Made by a program: the position numbers and the translations under genes. The notes beneath the pieces are model-generated. The model saw only the letters and a program-made list of their open reading frames with translations. It did not search any database and was not told the origin of the DNA. Shown piece by piece: positions 1 through 6,066 of a DNA stretch of 6,355 nucleotides. Every line of letters begins with the position of its first letter. Position 1 is the first letter of the stretch. The stretch spans positions 1 to 6,355 of the forward strand of contig JAJZCJ010000191.1 in assembly GCA_021846145.1 (NCBI GenBank), given 5' to 3'. Source of the DNA: Bacillota bacterium (GTDB lineage Bacteria; Bacillota; Bacilli; Alicyclobacillales; SLC66).

Positions 1-1
1 C

Positions 2-268
2 GCCCTGGCGCAAGGGAACAATGATCACGGCGGGACTTTTCGGTCAGTGGATGCGAATCCAATTTATCGGACTTCCCGTGCGCCATGCCTACAACCCGAA
101 GTCGGGGAATTTCGTGATGCCTTTTCCTCACCCAGGATCAACGATTGTGGTGTTGAGGCGTACAACCTCCCGTCTGTCATGGTCGAATTGTCCTGTTTTT
201 GTGTTCGGCCCACCCCACCACTAGAAAAAATCCGGGATGATTGGGAGAGGCGTATGTCTGAAGTTTAG
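2..268 (+). CDS. C-terminal part of an unrecognised protein (cut by left edge)
   Basis: A frame open from the left edge ends with TAG at 266-268, giving 88 codons. It could be the 3' end of a gene that begins outside the window. The last residues read IRDDWERRMSEV, a charged tail of helical character. I recognise no family. A second plus-strand frame is also open from the edge and stops at 224, so the choice of frame is uncertain; the longer one is preferred only for its length and ordinary-looking charged C-terminus. The base composition is more balanced than in the AT-rich genes downstream. Removing the IS at 314-1645 and one target copy would put this stop about 65 bp before the ATG at 1677, so the two may once have been adjacent genes on the same strand. 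It could equally be non-coding. Confidence 0.33.
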   Translation, partial: ALAQGNNDHGGTFRSVDANPIYRTSRAPCLQPEVGEFRDAFSSPRINDCGVEAYNLPSVMVELSCFCVRPTPPLEKIRDDWERRMSEV

Positions 269-302
269 TCTCATTAATTAAACCGGTTGTATATGTTTTT
301 AA

Positions 303-313
303 GAGTTTGGAAC
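303..313. repeat. Left target-site duplication of the IS4 element
   Basis: GAGTTTGGAAC directly abuts the left inverted repeat and recurs at 1646-1656 directly after the right one. Eleven bp is within the duplication size known for IS4-family elements. The match can be extended to 13 bp (303-315 and 1646-1658) because the next bases, AC, are also the first bases of the inverted repeat. Confidence 0.85.
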
Positions 314-329
314 ACTAGTGTCCGGTTAA
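314..329. repeat. IS4 left terminal inverted repeat
   Basis: ACTAGTGTCCGGTTAA is the exact reverse complement of 1630-1645. The outermost six bases, ACTAGT, are themselves palindromic. The transposase stop codon (minus strand, at 326-328) lies inside this repeat. Confidence 0.9.
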
Positions 330-1495
330 AAATCGAATAATTTCAGTTGGTTGTAATTTTCGCTCGAATTATCTGAATTAGGGTCTGGCTGGAAGGCCCG
401 TAGAATATGGGTTTTCTCGAAAACGGAGACAGATAAAATCTGTAGCAAAGTGTAGAGTGAGGCATCAATTTGAAGTTCCTTCTTGATGATAGCGATCAGC
501 ACATAGGTGGCTACGGCACACCATATTTGGGTCTTGACTGCGTTTTCGCTGTTGCCGATGAAGCGCTTGATGCGCAAATGTTGCTTGATCCATTTGAAAA
601 ACAATTCCACCTGCCAGCGGCTCTTGTAGAGTTGGGCGATGGCCAACGGGGAAAGCAGGGTATTGTTGGTGAGGAACACCAAAGACTTTCCGGATACTGG
701 GTCCTTGAATCGCACTCGGCGCAATTGATCGGGGTAGTCCATTGCGGATTTTTTGACGGTCAGGGAGATACGCTGATCGCAGATTATGCCTGTGGTCCGA
801 TCGACTGGCTGGGAACAAATGCGGCGGGAGCGGGTATTGGATTTGGCGCGAGTGACAAAGTAAGCTCCGCGTTGATGCAAGGCGTAGAGACGCTCGAAAT
901 CCAGGTAACCTCGATCCATGACGTAGAACGCACCGGACTCGAAAGGAATCATGTCCATGACATTGACATCGTGAATCGAGCCATTGGTAACATGGATGAA
1001 CGCTGGGATATTTCCGCGCAAATCCAACAGAGTATGCATTTTTACAGCGGACTTGGTAGTGCGAAAGGAGGCCCAAGGAAACAGGGACAGACACAGGTCT
1101 ATGGTCGTGGCGTCCAAGGCATAGACGGTATTCTCCAGGTCGACCGCGAAATCGTCCTGGCTGTAAAGTTTGCGCGCTTTGCGAATCAGAAGTGCGGCCA
1201 GATCTGCCCAAATATGCCAGTCGCGTCCTTCGTTGGCATCGGCCAGTGTCGAGCGCCTGACAGGTTGACGAAAACCCATACCGTAGAGTTTTCCGTGATT
1301 GGACAGCAGACAGGTTTCGATGTCGCGCAAACTCTCGCGGTAAGTCAATTGAGCGAAGGCCATGGCGCGAAACTGTTCGGTACAGGGCAGACTTCGAACT
1401 CTGGAATCGCCTCCATAGCGATCTACGATGCGGCTGAAACTGGTCCACGGAATGAACTCCATGACTTGAGCAAAAAGAGTCTTTCCCGTATTCAT
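326..1495 (-). CDS. IS4-family DDE transposase
   Basis: This 389-residue enzyme cuts the ends of the element at 314-1645 and joins them to target DNA. The N-terminal 75 or so residues (MNTGKTLFAQVMEFIPW onward) look like the DUF4372 region that precedes the DDE_Tnp_1 catalytic domain in one group of IS4 transposases. The catalytic acids can be placed at D128 (in LDATTID), D194 (in VMDRGY) and E297. E297 sits in the IS4 signature Y-(2)-R-(3)-E-(6)-K as Y290, R293, E297 and K304. The length is normal for the group and there is no frameshift or internal stop, so it is probably functional. The ATG at 1495-1493 is supported by a purine-rich Shine-Dalgarno sequence, GGAGAGGA, immediately upstream (1506-1499 on the minus strand). 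It reads away from the exported-protein gene at 1677. Confidence 0.95.
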   Translation of the reverse strand: MNTGKTLFAQVMEFIPWTSFSRIVDRYGGDSRVRSLPCTEQFRAMAFAQLTYRESLRDIETCLLSNHGKLYGMGFRQPVRRSTLADANEGRDWHIWADLAALLIRKARKLYSQDDFAVDLENTVYALDATTIDLCLSLFPWASFRTTKSAVKMHTLLDLRGNIPAFIHVTNGSIHDVNVMDMIPFESGAFYVMDRGYLDFERLYALHQRGAYFVTRAKSNTRSRRICSQPVDRTTGIICDQRISLTVKKSAMDYPDQLRRVRFKDPVSGKSLVFLTNNTLLSPLAIAQLYKSRWQVELFFKWIKQHLRIKRFIGNSENAVKTQIWCAVATYVLIAIIKKELQIDASLYTLLQILSVSVFEKTHILRAFQPDPNSDNSSENYNQLKLFDF

Positions 1496-1629
1496 GCATC
1501 CTCTCCAGAGAGATCAATCTCCGGAAGTTACCTGAACCTGGAAGTGTGGAACTTGAATTCAAATCGGCACCAAACAAAATCGCCTCGCAAGGCCTGTCAA
1601 TACGGGGTTTTATCAATGAACTTTCTCAC

Positions 1630-1645
1630 TTAACCGGACACTAGT
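1630..1645. repeat. IS4 right terminal inverted repeat
   Basis: TTAACCGGACACTAGT is the exact reverse complement of 314-329. It ends 31 bp before the ATG of the next gene, so the IS lies in that gene's upstream region. Confidence 0.9.
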
Positions 1646-1656
1646 GAGTTTGGAAC
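1646..1656. repeat. Right target-site duplication of the IS4 element
   Basis: This is the second copy of GAGTTTGGAAC, identical to 303-313. It lies 20 bp upstream of the ATG at 1677, so after insertion only this short stretch of native leader remains next to the gene. Confidence 0.85.
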
Positions 1657-1676
1657 ACGGATTCAGGTATAAGATA

Positions 1677-2477
1677 ATGAATAATATTTTCCACTCAATT
1701 AAGTTATTCCTTGCCCTTTATTGTGCAATTGCGTCATTTCAAAGTATTGCTGGTGTTTCTATGCCTCAAGGAAAAAGTTTTGATGAAATGAGTCAAGAAG
1801 GGTATGTATTGCTAGATTCAGTAAACATGTCTTTATTGTATCTTCTGTCAACCTCGGAAAAATTTGATCCGAAAGCAACATTATATTACGGAAAAATGGA
1901 TGTTCCTGGAGAGTTTCAGGATTCTGTAAATACACTTGCTTCTCGCGATGAATTTAAAAGCCATGAGGCGCTGCTTAGGCTTAGCCCTTTTCTTGATGCG
2001 CGTATTCAGGTAATGAATAACGCTAAAGCATACTTGATTCCGTTAAATGTGACAATTGGCCCTTACGATTTCGCAAAAAAACGCTTTCCATTATTAATAG
2101 ACCTTCCCGTAACTTTGAAGAAATCAAATAAGCAGTTATATTGTTCTGGTGCGTTTGAACAGTTGCGCAATGAGGTATCGACGGTCTGTATTGAACCAAC
2201 CAACTGGAATAAGAATAGTTTGGCATTTAATTACCTTGATATTGACGACTCAAATTCCGCAGAATCATTTAAGCAGAATTATCAAAATCATCAGATTGCA
2301 TTCGTTTTCGTTGTTGAAAAAAATGGTGATATTAATTTGTACAATAAGAATTATTTAGAATATGGATTTGCACCTAGGCACAAAATTTCGGTTATTCAAC
2401 CTGTTAAGGTAATTGGTATCATTATTTATGATCTTTCAACCGAGAATGTTTTGTTGTCTGCTCCGATGAGTCAATAA
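1677..2477 (+). CDS. Exported protein of unknown function, possible partner of the lipase
   Basis: The product is 266 residues. The N-terminus, MNNIFHSIKLFLALYCAIAS followed by FQSIAG, is a typical Sec signal peptide with probable cleavage after SIA. There is no lipobox, so a soluble periplasmic or secreted protein is expected. The mature chain has only two cysteines, C156 and C171, which could form one disulfide in the periplasm. No further membrane segment or catalytic motif is evident. A central stretch (IPLNVTIGPYDFAKKRFPL) loosely recalls proteins of the DUF4852 type, but I cannot test this. The ATG at 1677 is chosen over a GTG at 1644 because the GTG codon overlaps the IS end, the signal peptide begins at 1677, and AGG lies at a suitable distance upstream. 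Its position before an exported Tle1-like lipase makes an immunity or accessory role conceivable, by inference only. Native upstream signals may have been displaced by the IS. Confidence 0.82.
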   Translation: MNNIFHSIKLFLALYCAIASFQSIAGVSMPQGKSFDEMSQEGYVLLDSVNMSLLYLLSTSEKFDPKATLYYGKMDVPGEFQDSVNTLASRDEFKSHEALLRLSPFLDARIQVMNNAKAYLIPLNVTIGPYDFAKKRFPLLIDLPVTLKKSNKQLYCSGAFEQLRNEVSTVCIEPTNWNKNSLAFNYLDIDDSNSAESFKQNYQNHQIAFVFVVEKNGDINLYNKNYLEYGFAPRHKISVIQPVKVIGIIIYDLSTENVLLSAPMSQ

Positions 2478-2831
2478 TTATTATCCACGTGCGTCCAATT
2501 ATATGTGTAAGTTCATTGTTATAGTCCGGTTATTTTTGAAAATTATAGGAAAACAATAAGGATTGGAATAATGATATTTCTGCATGAGATTTGACTATAT
2601 GATGGATAAGATTGTGATGCAGATAAATCAGAAAATTAATTTTGAGGAATTCTATGTGTAATTTAACGATACGGCAGGAAATTGAAATGGTGATTTGGTA
2701 ACTGAAGGCAGATCGCAGGAAGGACTACTGGTTGGAATTTTTGGGTATTATTTGGAAGAACGGGTAGAAAACTTACCATTCTTCCGCGATTGATGTTTTT
2801 TTGACTATCGTTTTACTTGGCTCTTGGAATT
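2478..2831 (+). other. 354-bp AT-rich intergenic region with decayed-looking frame
   Basis: No convincing gene fills this gap. It contains only tiny frames: 2599-2661 (20 codons) and 2654-2701 (15 codons), neither with a good ribosome binding site. The frame beginning at 2654 would continue, after its TAA, as LKADRRKDYWLEFLGIIWKN before a TAG at 2765-2767. That looks like degenerate coding sequence. A hairpin lies at 2754-2785 and a run of seven T at 2796-2802, close to the lipase start. No convincing sigma-70 promoter pair was found by eye. Confidence 0.5.
2754..2785 (+). promoter_or_regulatory. Hairpin in the leader of the lipase gene
   Basis: GGAAGAA (2754-2760) pairs with TTCTTCC (2779-2785). 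Inside that, GGTA (2763-2766) pairs with TACC (2774-2777), giving 11 base pairs with a small internal loop and a seven-base apical loop. A T7 run follows about 10 nt later (2796-2802), too far for a classical intrinsic terminator but possible for a weak one. It lies 46 bp upstream of the ATG at 2832, so it may act as a terminator for the upstream unit or as a structured leader. The function is inference. Confidence 0.45.
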
Positions 2832-4100
2832 ATGAAAAATAGAATCCTTGCCGCTAGTATTATCTTATTTTTATCAGTGACGATACAGGCTGGCTTGCTA
2901 TCAAACCTGACTAATACATATGAATCACATATTTCAGGATTTGTACAATCTGAACATGATAGGTTGCAGTCTAATTTCCCTGATGATGCATTTTCTTATG
3001 ATTGTACTCCTGGGAAATTCTCCAACAGAATTGAAACAATAGATATCGACCAAGCCCAATTAAAAATTTCTCATGCTAATGTAACTAATATATACAAATC
3101 CGATCCGCATTCATATCTGATATTTATTGCTAGTGATGGAACAGGTAAGAACTCATCGGCTATTATGGATATGACTGGACAAGCATTAGTGGATTATCTT
3201 AATCCACTAATCAAGTCTCGTATCCAATGCCTGAATGAAAGAGAAAAGCTTCGGAAGATTGATTTATCTAAATTAGTTGTTCAGGGAGTGCCTGAGCAAT
3301 TTCCCTCAAACTTGGCATTACTGGCATGGCTTGTCAAGCATTCTTCTGATGACCATGTCAGAGTCATTTACTCTTGGGGGGTAGGTGCCGATCAACATGC
3401 GTCTCTTGTAAAAAATACCAATAACTCGGCTACTGGAGATACACTTATGAATCAGGTGAATGACGCTTATAACAATGCATCTAAGGAAGTGTTGGAAATT
3501 CACGCCAAAGACCCTAATGCATCATTTGTCTTTGTAACGACCGGATTTAGTCGTGGCGCTGCTGCTGCAAGGATTTTGAACAACATGATTCTAGATCGTG
3601 GATTTTTAGATCATTATGAATATATTATACAGCCAGGAAAAGCAGAGATTGGTGTTAGCCTATTGTACGATACGGTTATTACCCAACGACAGGATATTTT
3701 ACATGGCAAGGCTATTAATGATTCAACTAATATAAGTCAGAAGATTGACTCGAGAGCCTATGAAATTTCTTCAAAAATTTTACAAGTACTACAAATTTCG
3801 GCAAGGAATGAATATAGAAAAGGTTTTGAATTAAAGCAAGCCATTGGTCGGAATGTGATAGAAATATCCCTGCCTGGATCTCACTCCGATATCGGAGGCG
3901 GCTATGGATTTCATGGGATTTCTGCTGTAACACTAAAAATGGGTATTTCATTTCTTTCAAAAGCTGGTGTTCCCATGGGTATCTTGCCAAGCAATTTCAT
4001 GCCAATTTCATCTGATTATGTTATTCATGATTCTCGAAAATTTCCAATAATACCTTTTGATGAACAACTGAAGTTACCAAGACAACTTAATACAAGATAA
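2832..4100 (+). CDS. Exported DUF2235/Tle1-like alpha/beta hydrolase (probable phospholipase)
   Basis: The product is 422 residues from the ATG at 2832. This ATG is preferred to an in-frame TTG at 2817 because a clean signal peptide (MKNRILAASIILFLSVTIQA, cleavage after IQA) starts there. The mature part carries the ordered hallmarks of DUF2235/Tle1 hydrolases: IFIASDGTG with D102; SWGVGAD around residues 182-187; the nucleophile elbow GFSRGAA at 238-244 with S240; LLYDTV with D280; and SHSDIGGGYG with H351 and D353. Known members hydrolyse phospholipids, many as type VI effectors. Here S240 is the evident nucleophile; assigning the His and Asp partners is inference. C58 and C133 are the only mature cysteines and may form a disulfide. 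A Sec signal is unusual for a type VI effector, so it may act in its own periplasm or be secreted by another route. Only about 65 residues follow the HSD motif, so no C-terminal membrane module is present. No strong ribosome binding site is visible. Confidence 0.85.
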   Translation: MKNRILAASIILFLSVTIQAGLLSNLTNTYESHISGFVQSEHDRLQSNFPDDAFSYDCTPGKFSNRIETIDIDQAQLKISHANVTNIYKSDPHSYLIFIASDGTGKNSSAIMDMTGQALVDYLNPLIKSRIQCLNEREKLRKIDLSKLVVQGVPEQFPSNLALLAWLVKHSSDDHVRVIYSWGVGADQHASLVKNTNNSATGDTLMNQVNDAYNNASKEVLEIHAKDPNASFVFVTTGFSRGAAAARILNNMILDRGFLDHYEYIIQPGKAEIGVSLLYDTVITQRQDILHGKAINDSTNISQKIDSRAYEISSKILQVLQISARNEYRKGFELKQAIGRNVIEISLPGSHSDIGGGYGFHGISAVTLKMGISFLSKAGVPMGILPSNFMPISSDYVIHDSRKFPIIPFDEQLKLPRQLNTR

Positions 4101-4125
4101 TTAAAACCAGATATGCGATTTAAAG

Positions 4126-4139
4126 TCCTCTATAGGGGA
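4126..4139 (+). repeat. Imperfect short hairpin downstream of the lipase gene
   Basis: TCCTC-TATA-GGGGA forms a five-pair stem (one G-T pair) with a four-base loop. It lies 25 bp after the lipase stop and only nine bases before a stronger hairpin at 4149-4168. The stem is weak alone; the close pairing with the second hairpin is the reason for listing it. Confidence 0.4.
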
Positions 4140-4148
4140 TCCGTAAAT

Positions 4149-4168
4149 CCCTCGCCTTTAGGCGAGGG
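4149..4168 (+). repeat. Perfect 8-bp hairpin CCCTCGCC-TTTA-GGCGAGGG
   Basis: The stem is eight perfect GC-rich pairs around a TTTA loop, striking in an AT-rich gap. It is followed by TCGTTAACT, not a T run, so a textbook terminator is unlikely, although it could still stabilise or end the lipase transcript. AAATCCC-hairpin-GGGTCGTTAAC resembles the subterminal hairpins at the right ends of IS200/IS605-type elements and of the small non-autonomous elements derived from them. That link is from memory of the family and unproven. Confidence 0.6.
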
Positions 4169-4269
4169 TCGTTAACTGTACTTTACCGTTCTACTGTTAG
4201 GTGTTGCCACTCAAGCATATACTATCGTTCTTTTGTGCAACGAATTGAAATTATTTCCGGTATGCATCA

Positions 4270-6066
4270 ATGAATAATGACATTACAAATGAAGTAGTAT
4301 CAGGGAAACCTACGGTTCTTGCAAATGCAAGGGAGTTGATAGCTGGTAAAACCCGTTTTGAATCAAAAGAAATTCAAGCTATATATGCTTCTGAAGATTT
4401 AGTATCTTATCAAATTAATGTTCAATATGATTTAGATGCTACACCAACAACTCAGAATATTACAGGGAATTTTTCAAGAAGTCAGGTTGATATAAAAACA
4501 TCTGATCCTGTTGATGATGCTACCAATGAAGTTGCAATGCGTTTAATCGACGCATCAAATGTTTTACAAAATGAACTTGTCATTTCTAGTACAAAATACA
4601 ACCAAATAGAACCTGGATTGTTGCTTAAACATAAGCACAAATATTGGCACCTTCATACTTGCAGAAATTGCTCTGGTACGGGGCAAAATAAGTGTGGAAT
4701 ATGTTCTGGATCAGGCGAAACAATATGCTATAAATGCTTTGGTAGTAGTAAAATTCCGTGTGATAATTCCGGCTGTGTTAATGGCCGTGTTAATTGTAAC
4801 GTATGTTATGGAAAAGGTAGTACTTCACATCAGGTTGCATATCAAACTTCATATTCAGAATACTATAATGGCTCTTATCATACACGGTATAGAACTGAAT
4901 ATCGTACTGAATATCAACTTTGCCGTTTCTGTTCATACGGCAAAGTTAGTTGTGTTAAATGTTCTGGAACAGCAAAAATTAATTGTCAGATTTGTTATGC
5001 TACTGGACGATTGTCTTGCCATAAATGTGCTGGCTCTGGAATAGAAGCATGCCAACCATGTGATGGTTCCGGAGAGGTTGGCTTGTCGACATGGGTTGAC
5101 GTGCATATTACCAACCAAAATTTCTCACTTAATACACCAGATGGTACGCCAAATGATGTTTTGAATATGATAGAAAAGGAAGGATTGCATGGTCTACCAT
5201 CGATTTCTGAAAATTTTAATTTTGTTAAAACGATACTAGATTCACAAAACAGCATCTTGGCAACATATTATGGTGAGTTTCGGGTTGCTCGCCAAGATGT
5301 GATTTGTAAGGTCGAGTCAGCCCATCTTATCGCTTATGGAAACGACCTGCGCTGGTGGTCACTTGATGGAATTATTGAGCGACTGTTGCAAGATGATCTC
5401 AATGTCTTGTTAAGCACAATTGTGGAGTCTTCGAAAGATGGCATATTCTCATGCAGAATTGACCACCTATTGGAAAATCTCAAGAATATTTTTTCATCTG
5501 AAATAAACATTGATATCATCGAGTCTACTTTATCTGATAAGAATGTAATTAGATATAGAGAAGCAGTATCAGATGAATATGCTAAAAATGTTAAGCAAGG
5601 AATGCAAGTGGCACTTCGTCGAGTACACCTTCGTTCGGCAAAACGTTCTGCTTGGATGACACCTTTAATTGGCTCGGTTTTCGGAATATCAGTATGGGCA
5701 TTTGAAGGCGCAATGTGGGCAGCGATCTCTACAATCATTGTTTTTCCATTTAGTCTTATTTTGCACAAGTTATCTATTCGAAAACTACTTACCAACATAT
5801 TTGGACAAGCGAAATATACTAACCGAGTTATATATCTGTCAGGAAAATTTAATGTTATACGCAACGCCTTGTTTTTGCTTTCAATACCATCGGTTATTCT
5901 GTCAATTGGAATGGGTTTTGGATTGCCAGAAAAACAACCTTTAACCGTTAATGAATTGAGTCATGTTATTCCATTGTTTTTCAGTGAAATCCTTGCACCT
6001 AAAAGTAATTTATATACCCAGTTAATTAACAAGGGAAATCCCCCGGCTCTACCGAGGAGGCAGTAG
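4270..6066 (+). CDS. DnaJ-like cysteine-rich zinc-finger membrane protein, C-terminus replaced by IS200 end
   Basis: The frame encodes 598 residues, of which about the last ten (GNPPALPRRQ) are read from the left end of an IS200-type element, so the original C-terminus is lost. Residues 1-130 are of unknown fold and have no signal peptide. Residues 131-271 carry ten cysteine pairs, mostly CxxC followed by G-rich residues as in the DnaJ central domain, but at a regular spacing of about 11 residues. Block one is 131-179: C131, C142, C153, C164 (here CxxxxC) and C176 begin the pairs. Block two is 218-271 with five more pairs. A Tyr/Thr-rich linker separates them. There is no J domain (no HPD). 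Residues 272-460 are of unknown fold. Hydrophobic segments lie near 464-482, 484-500 and 533-552, after a basic stretch, so the zinc part should face the cytoplasm. The pairs suggest up to five zinc ions by inference. The role is unknown; a chaperone-like or scaffold function is only a guess. An ATG at 4263 is ruled out by an immediate stop. The ribosome binding site is weak. Confidence 0.8.
   Translation: MNNDITNEVVSGKPTVLANARELIAGKTRFESKEIQAIYASEDLVSYQINVQYDLDATPTTQNITGNFSRSQVDIKTSDPVDDATNEVAMRLIDASNVLQNELVISSTKYNQIEPGLLLKHKHKYWHLHTCRNCSGTGQNKCGICSGSGETICYKCFGSSKIPCDNSGCVNGRVNCNVCYGKGSTSHQVAYQTSYSEYYNGSYHTRYRTEYRTEYQLCRFCSYGKVSCVKCSGTAKINCQICYATGRLSCHKCAGSGIEACQPCDGSGEVGLSTWVDVHITNQNFSLNTPDGTPNDVLNMIEKEGLHGLPSISENFNFVKTILDSQNSILATYYGEFRVARQDVICKVESAHLIAYGNDLRWWSLDGIIERLLQDDLNVLLSTIVESSKDGIFSCRIDHLLENLKNIFSSEINIDIIESTLSDKNVIRYREAVSDEYAKNVKQGMQVALRRVHLRSAKRSAWMTPLIGSVFGISVWAFEGAMWAAISTIIVFPFSLILHKLSIRKLLTNIFGQAKYTNRVIYLSGKFNVIRNALFLLSIPSVILSIGMGFGLPEKQPLTVNELSHVIPLFFSEILAPKSNLYTQLINKGNPPALPRRQ

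Larger units (their letters stand above)
314..1645 (-). mobile_element. Complete IS4-family insertion sequence (DUF4372-type transposase)
   Basis: The element is 1332 bp, bounded by perfect 16-bp terminal inverted repeats and flanked by an 11-bp direct repeat, so both ends and the insertion event are visible. It carries one full-length transposase gene on the minus strand. The stop codon of that gene lies inside the left repeat, and about 150 bp of leader separates its start from the right repeat. The transposase layout (N-terminal DUF4372-like region, then an IS4-type DDE domain) fits the ISPepr1-like part of the IS4 family; the subgroup is inference. Composition is less AT-rich than the genes to its right, as expected for an immigrant. 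Intact ends, intact gene and a perfect duplication suggest a fairly recent, possibly still active copy. Confidence 0.93.
4101..4269 (+). other. Intergenic gap between lipase and zinc-finger gene
   Basis: Besides the two hairpins (4126-4168), the gap holds a -10-like TATACT at 4218-4223, 46 bp before the ATG at 4270. No good -35 hexamer lies at 16-18 bp; TTGCCA at 4204-4209 is only 8 bp away. A separate promoter for the zinc-finger gene is therefore possible but weakly supported. Confidence 0.3.

Noticed and set aside
21..224. Alternative plus-strand frame at the left edge
   Set aside because: It is shorter than the overlapping frame ending at 268 and shows no recognisable motif; kept only as a reason for doubt about the left-edge gene.
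465..1616. Second long minus-strand frame of 383 codons in the IS
   Set aside because: It overlaps the true transposase in another frame, has no recognisable motif and is rich in Arg, Ser and His as expected of a shadow.
470..1633. Long plus-strand frame of 387 codons across the IS
   Set aside because: It lies antisense to the transposase, which has clear DDE motifs and a good ribosome binding site. The frame is a shadow and extends into the right inverted repeat.
1644..1676. Upstream GTG start for the exported-protein gene
   Set aside because: It begins in the last two bases of the IS right repeat and would place eleven residues before the signal peptide; the ATG at 1677 fits better.
2523..2532. 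AGTCCGGTTA, reminiscent of the IS4 inverted repeat (TGTCCGGTTAA)
   Set aside because: Only about nine bases match, with no partner repeat or transposase remnant nearby; most likely chance.
2817..2831. TTG start five codons before the lipase ATG
   Set aside because: The ATG at 2832 gives a canonical signal peptide, and no strong ribosome binding site supports the TTG.
4145..4175. CRISPR-like or riboswitch structure at the GC-rich hairpin
   Set aside because: There is a single hairpin without repeated units or spacers, and no conserved aptamer core is visible.
5334..5864. Minus-strand frame of 176 codons
   Set aside because: It is antisense to the zinc-finger protein gene, without motifs or a ribosome binding site.
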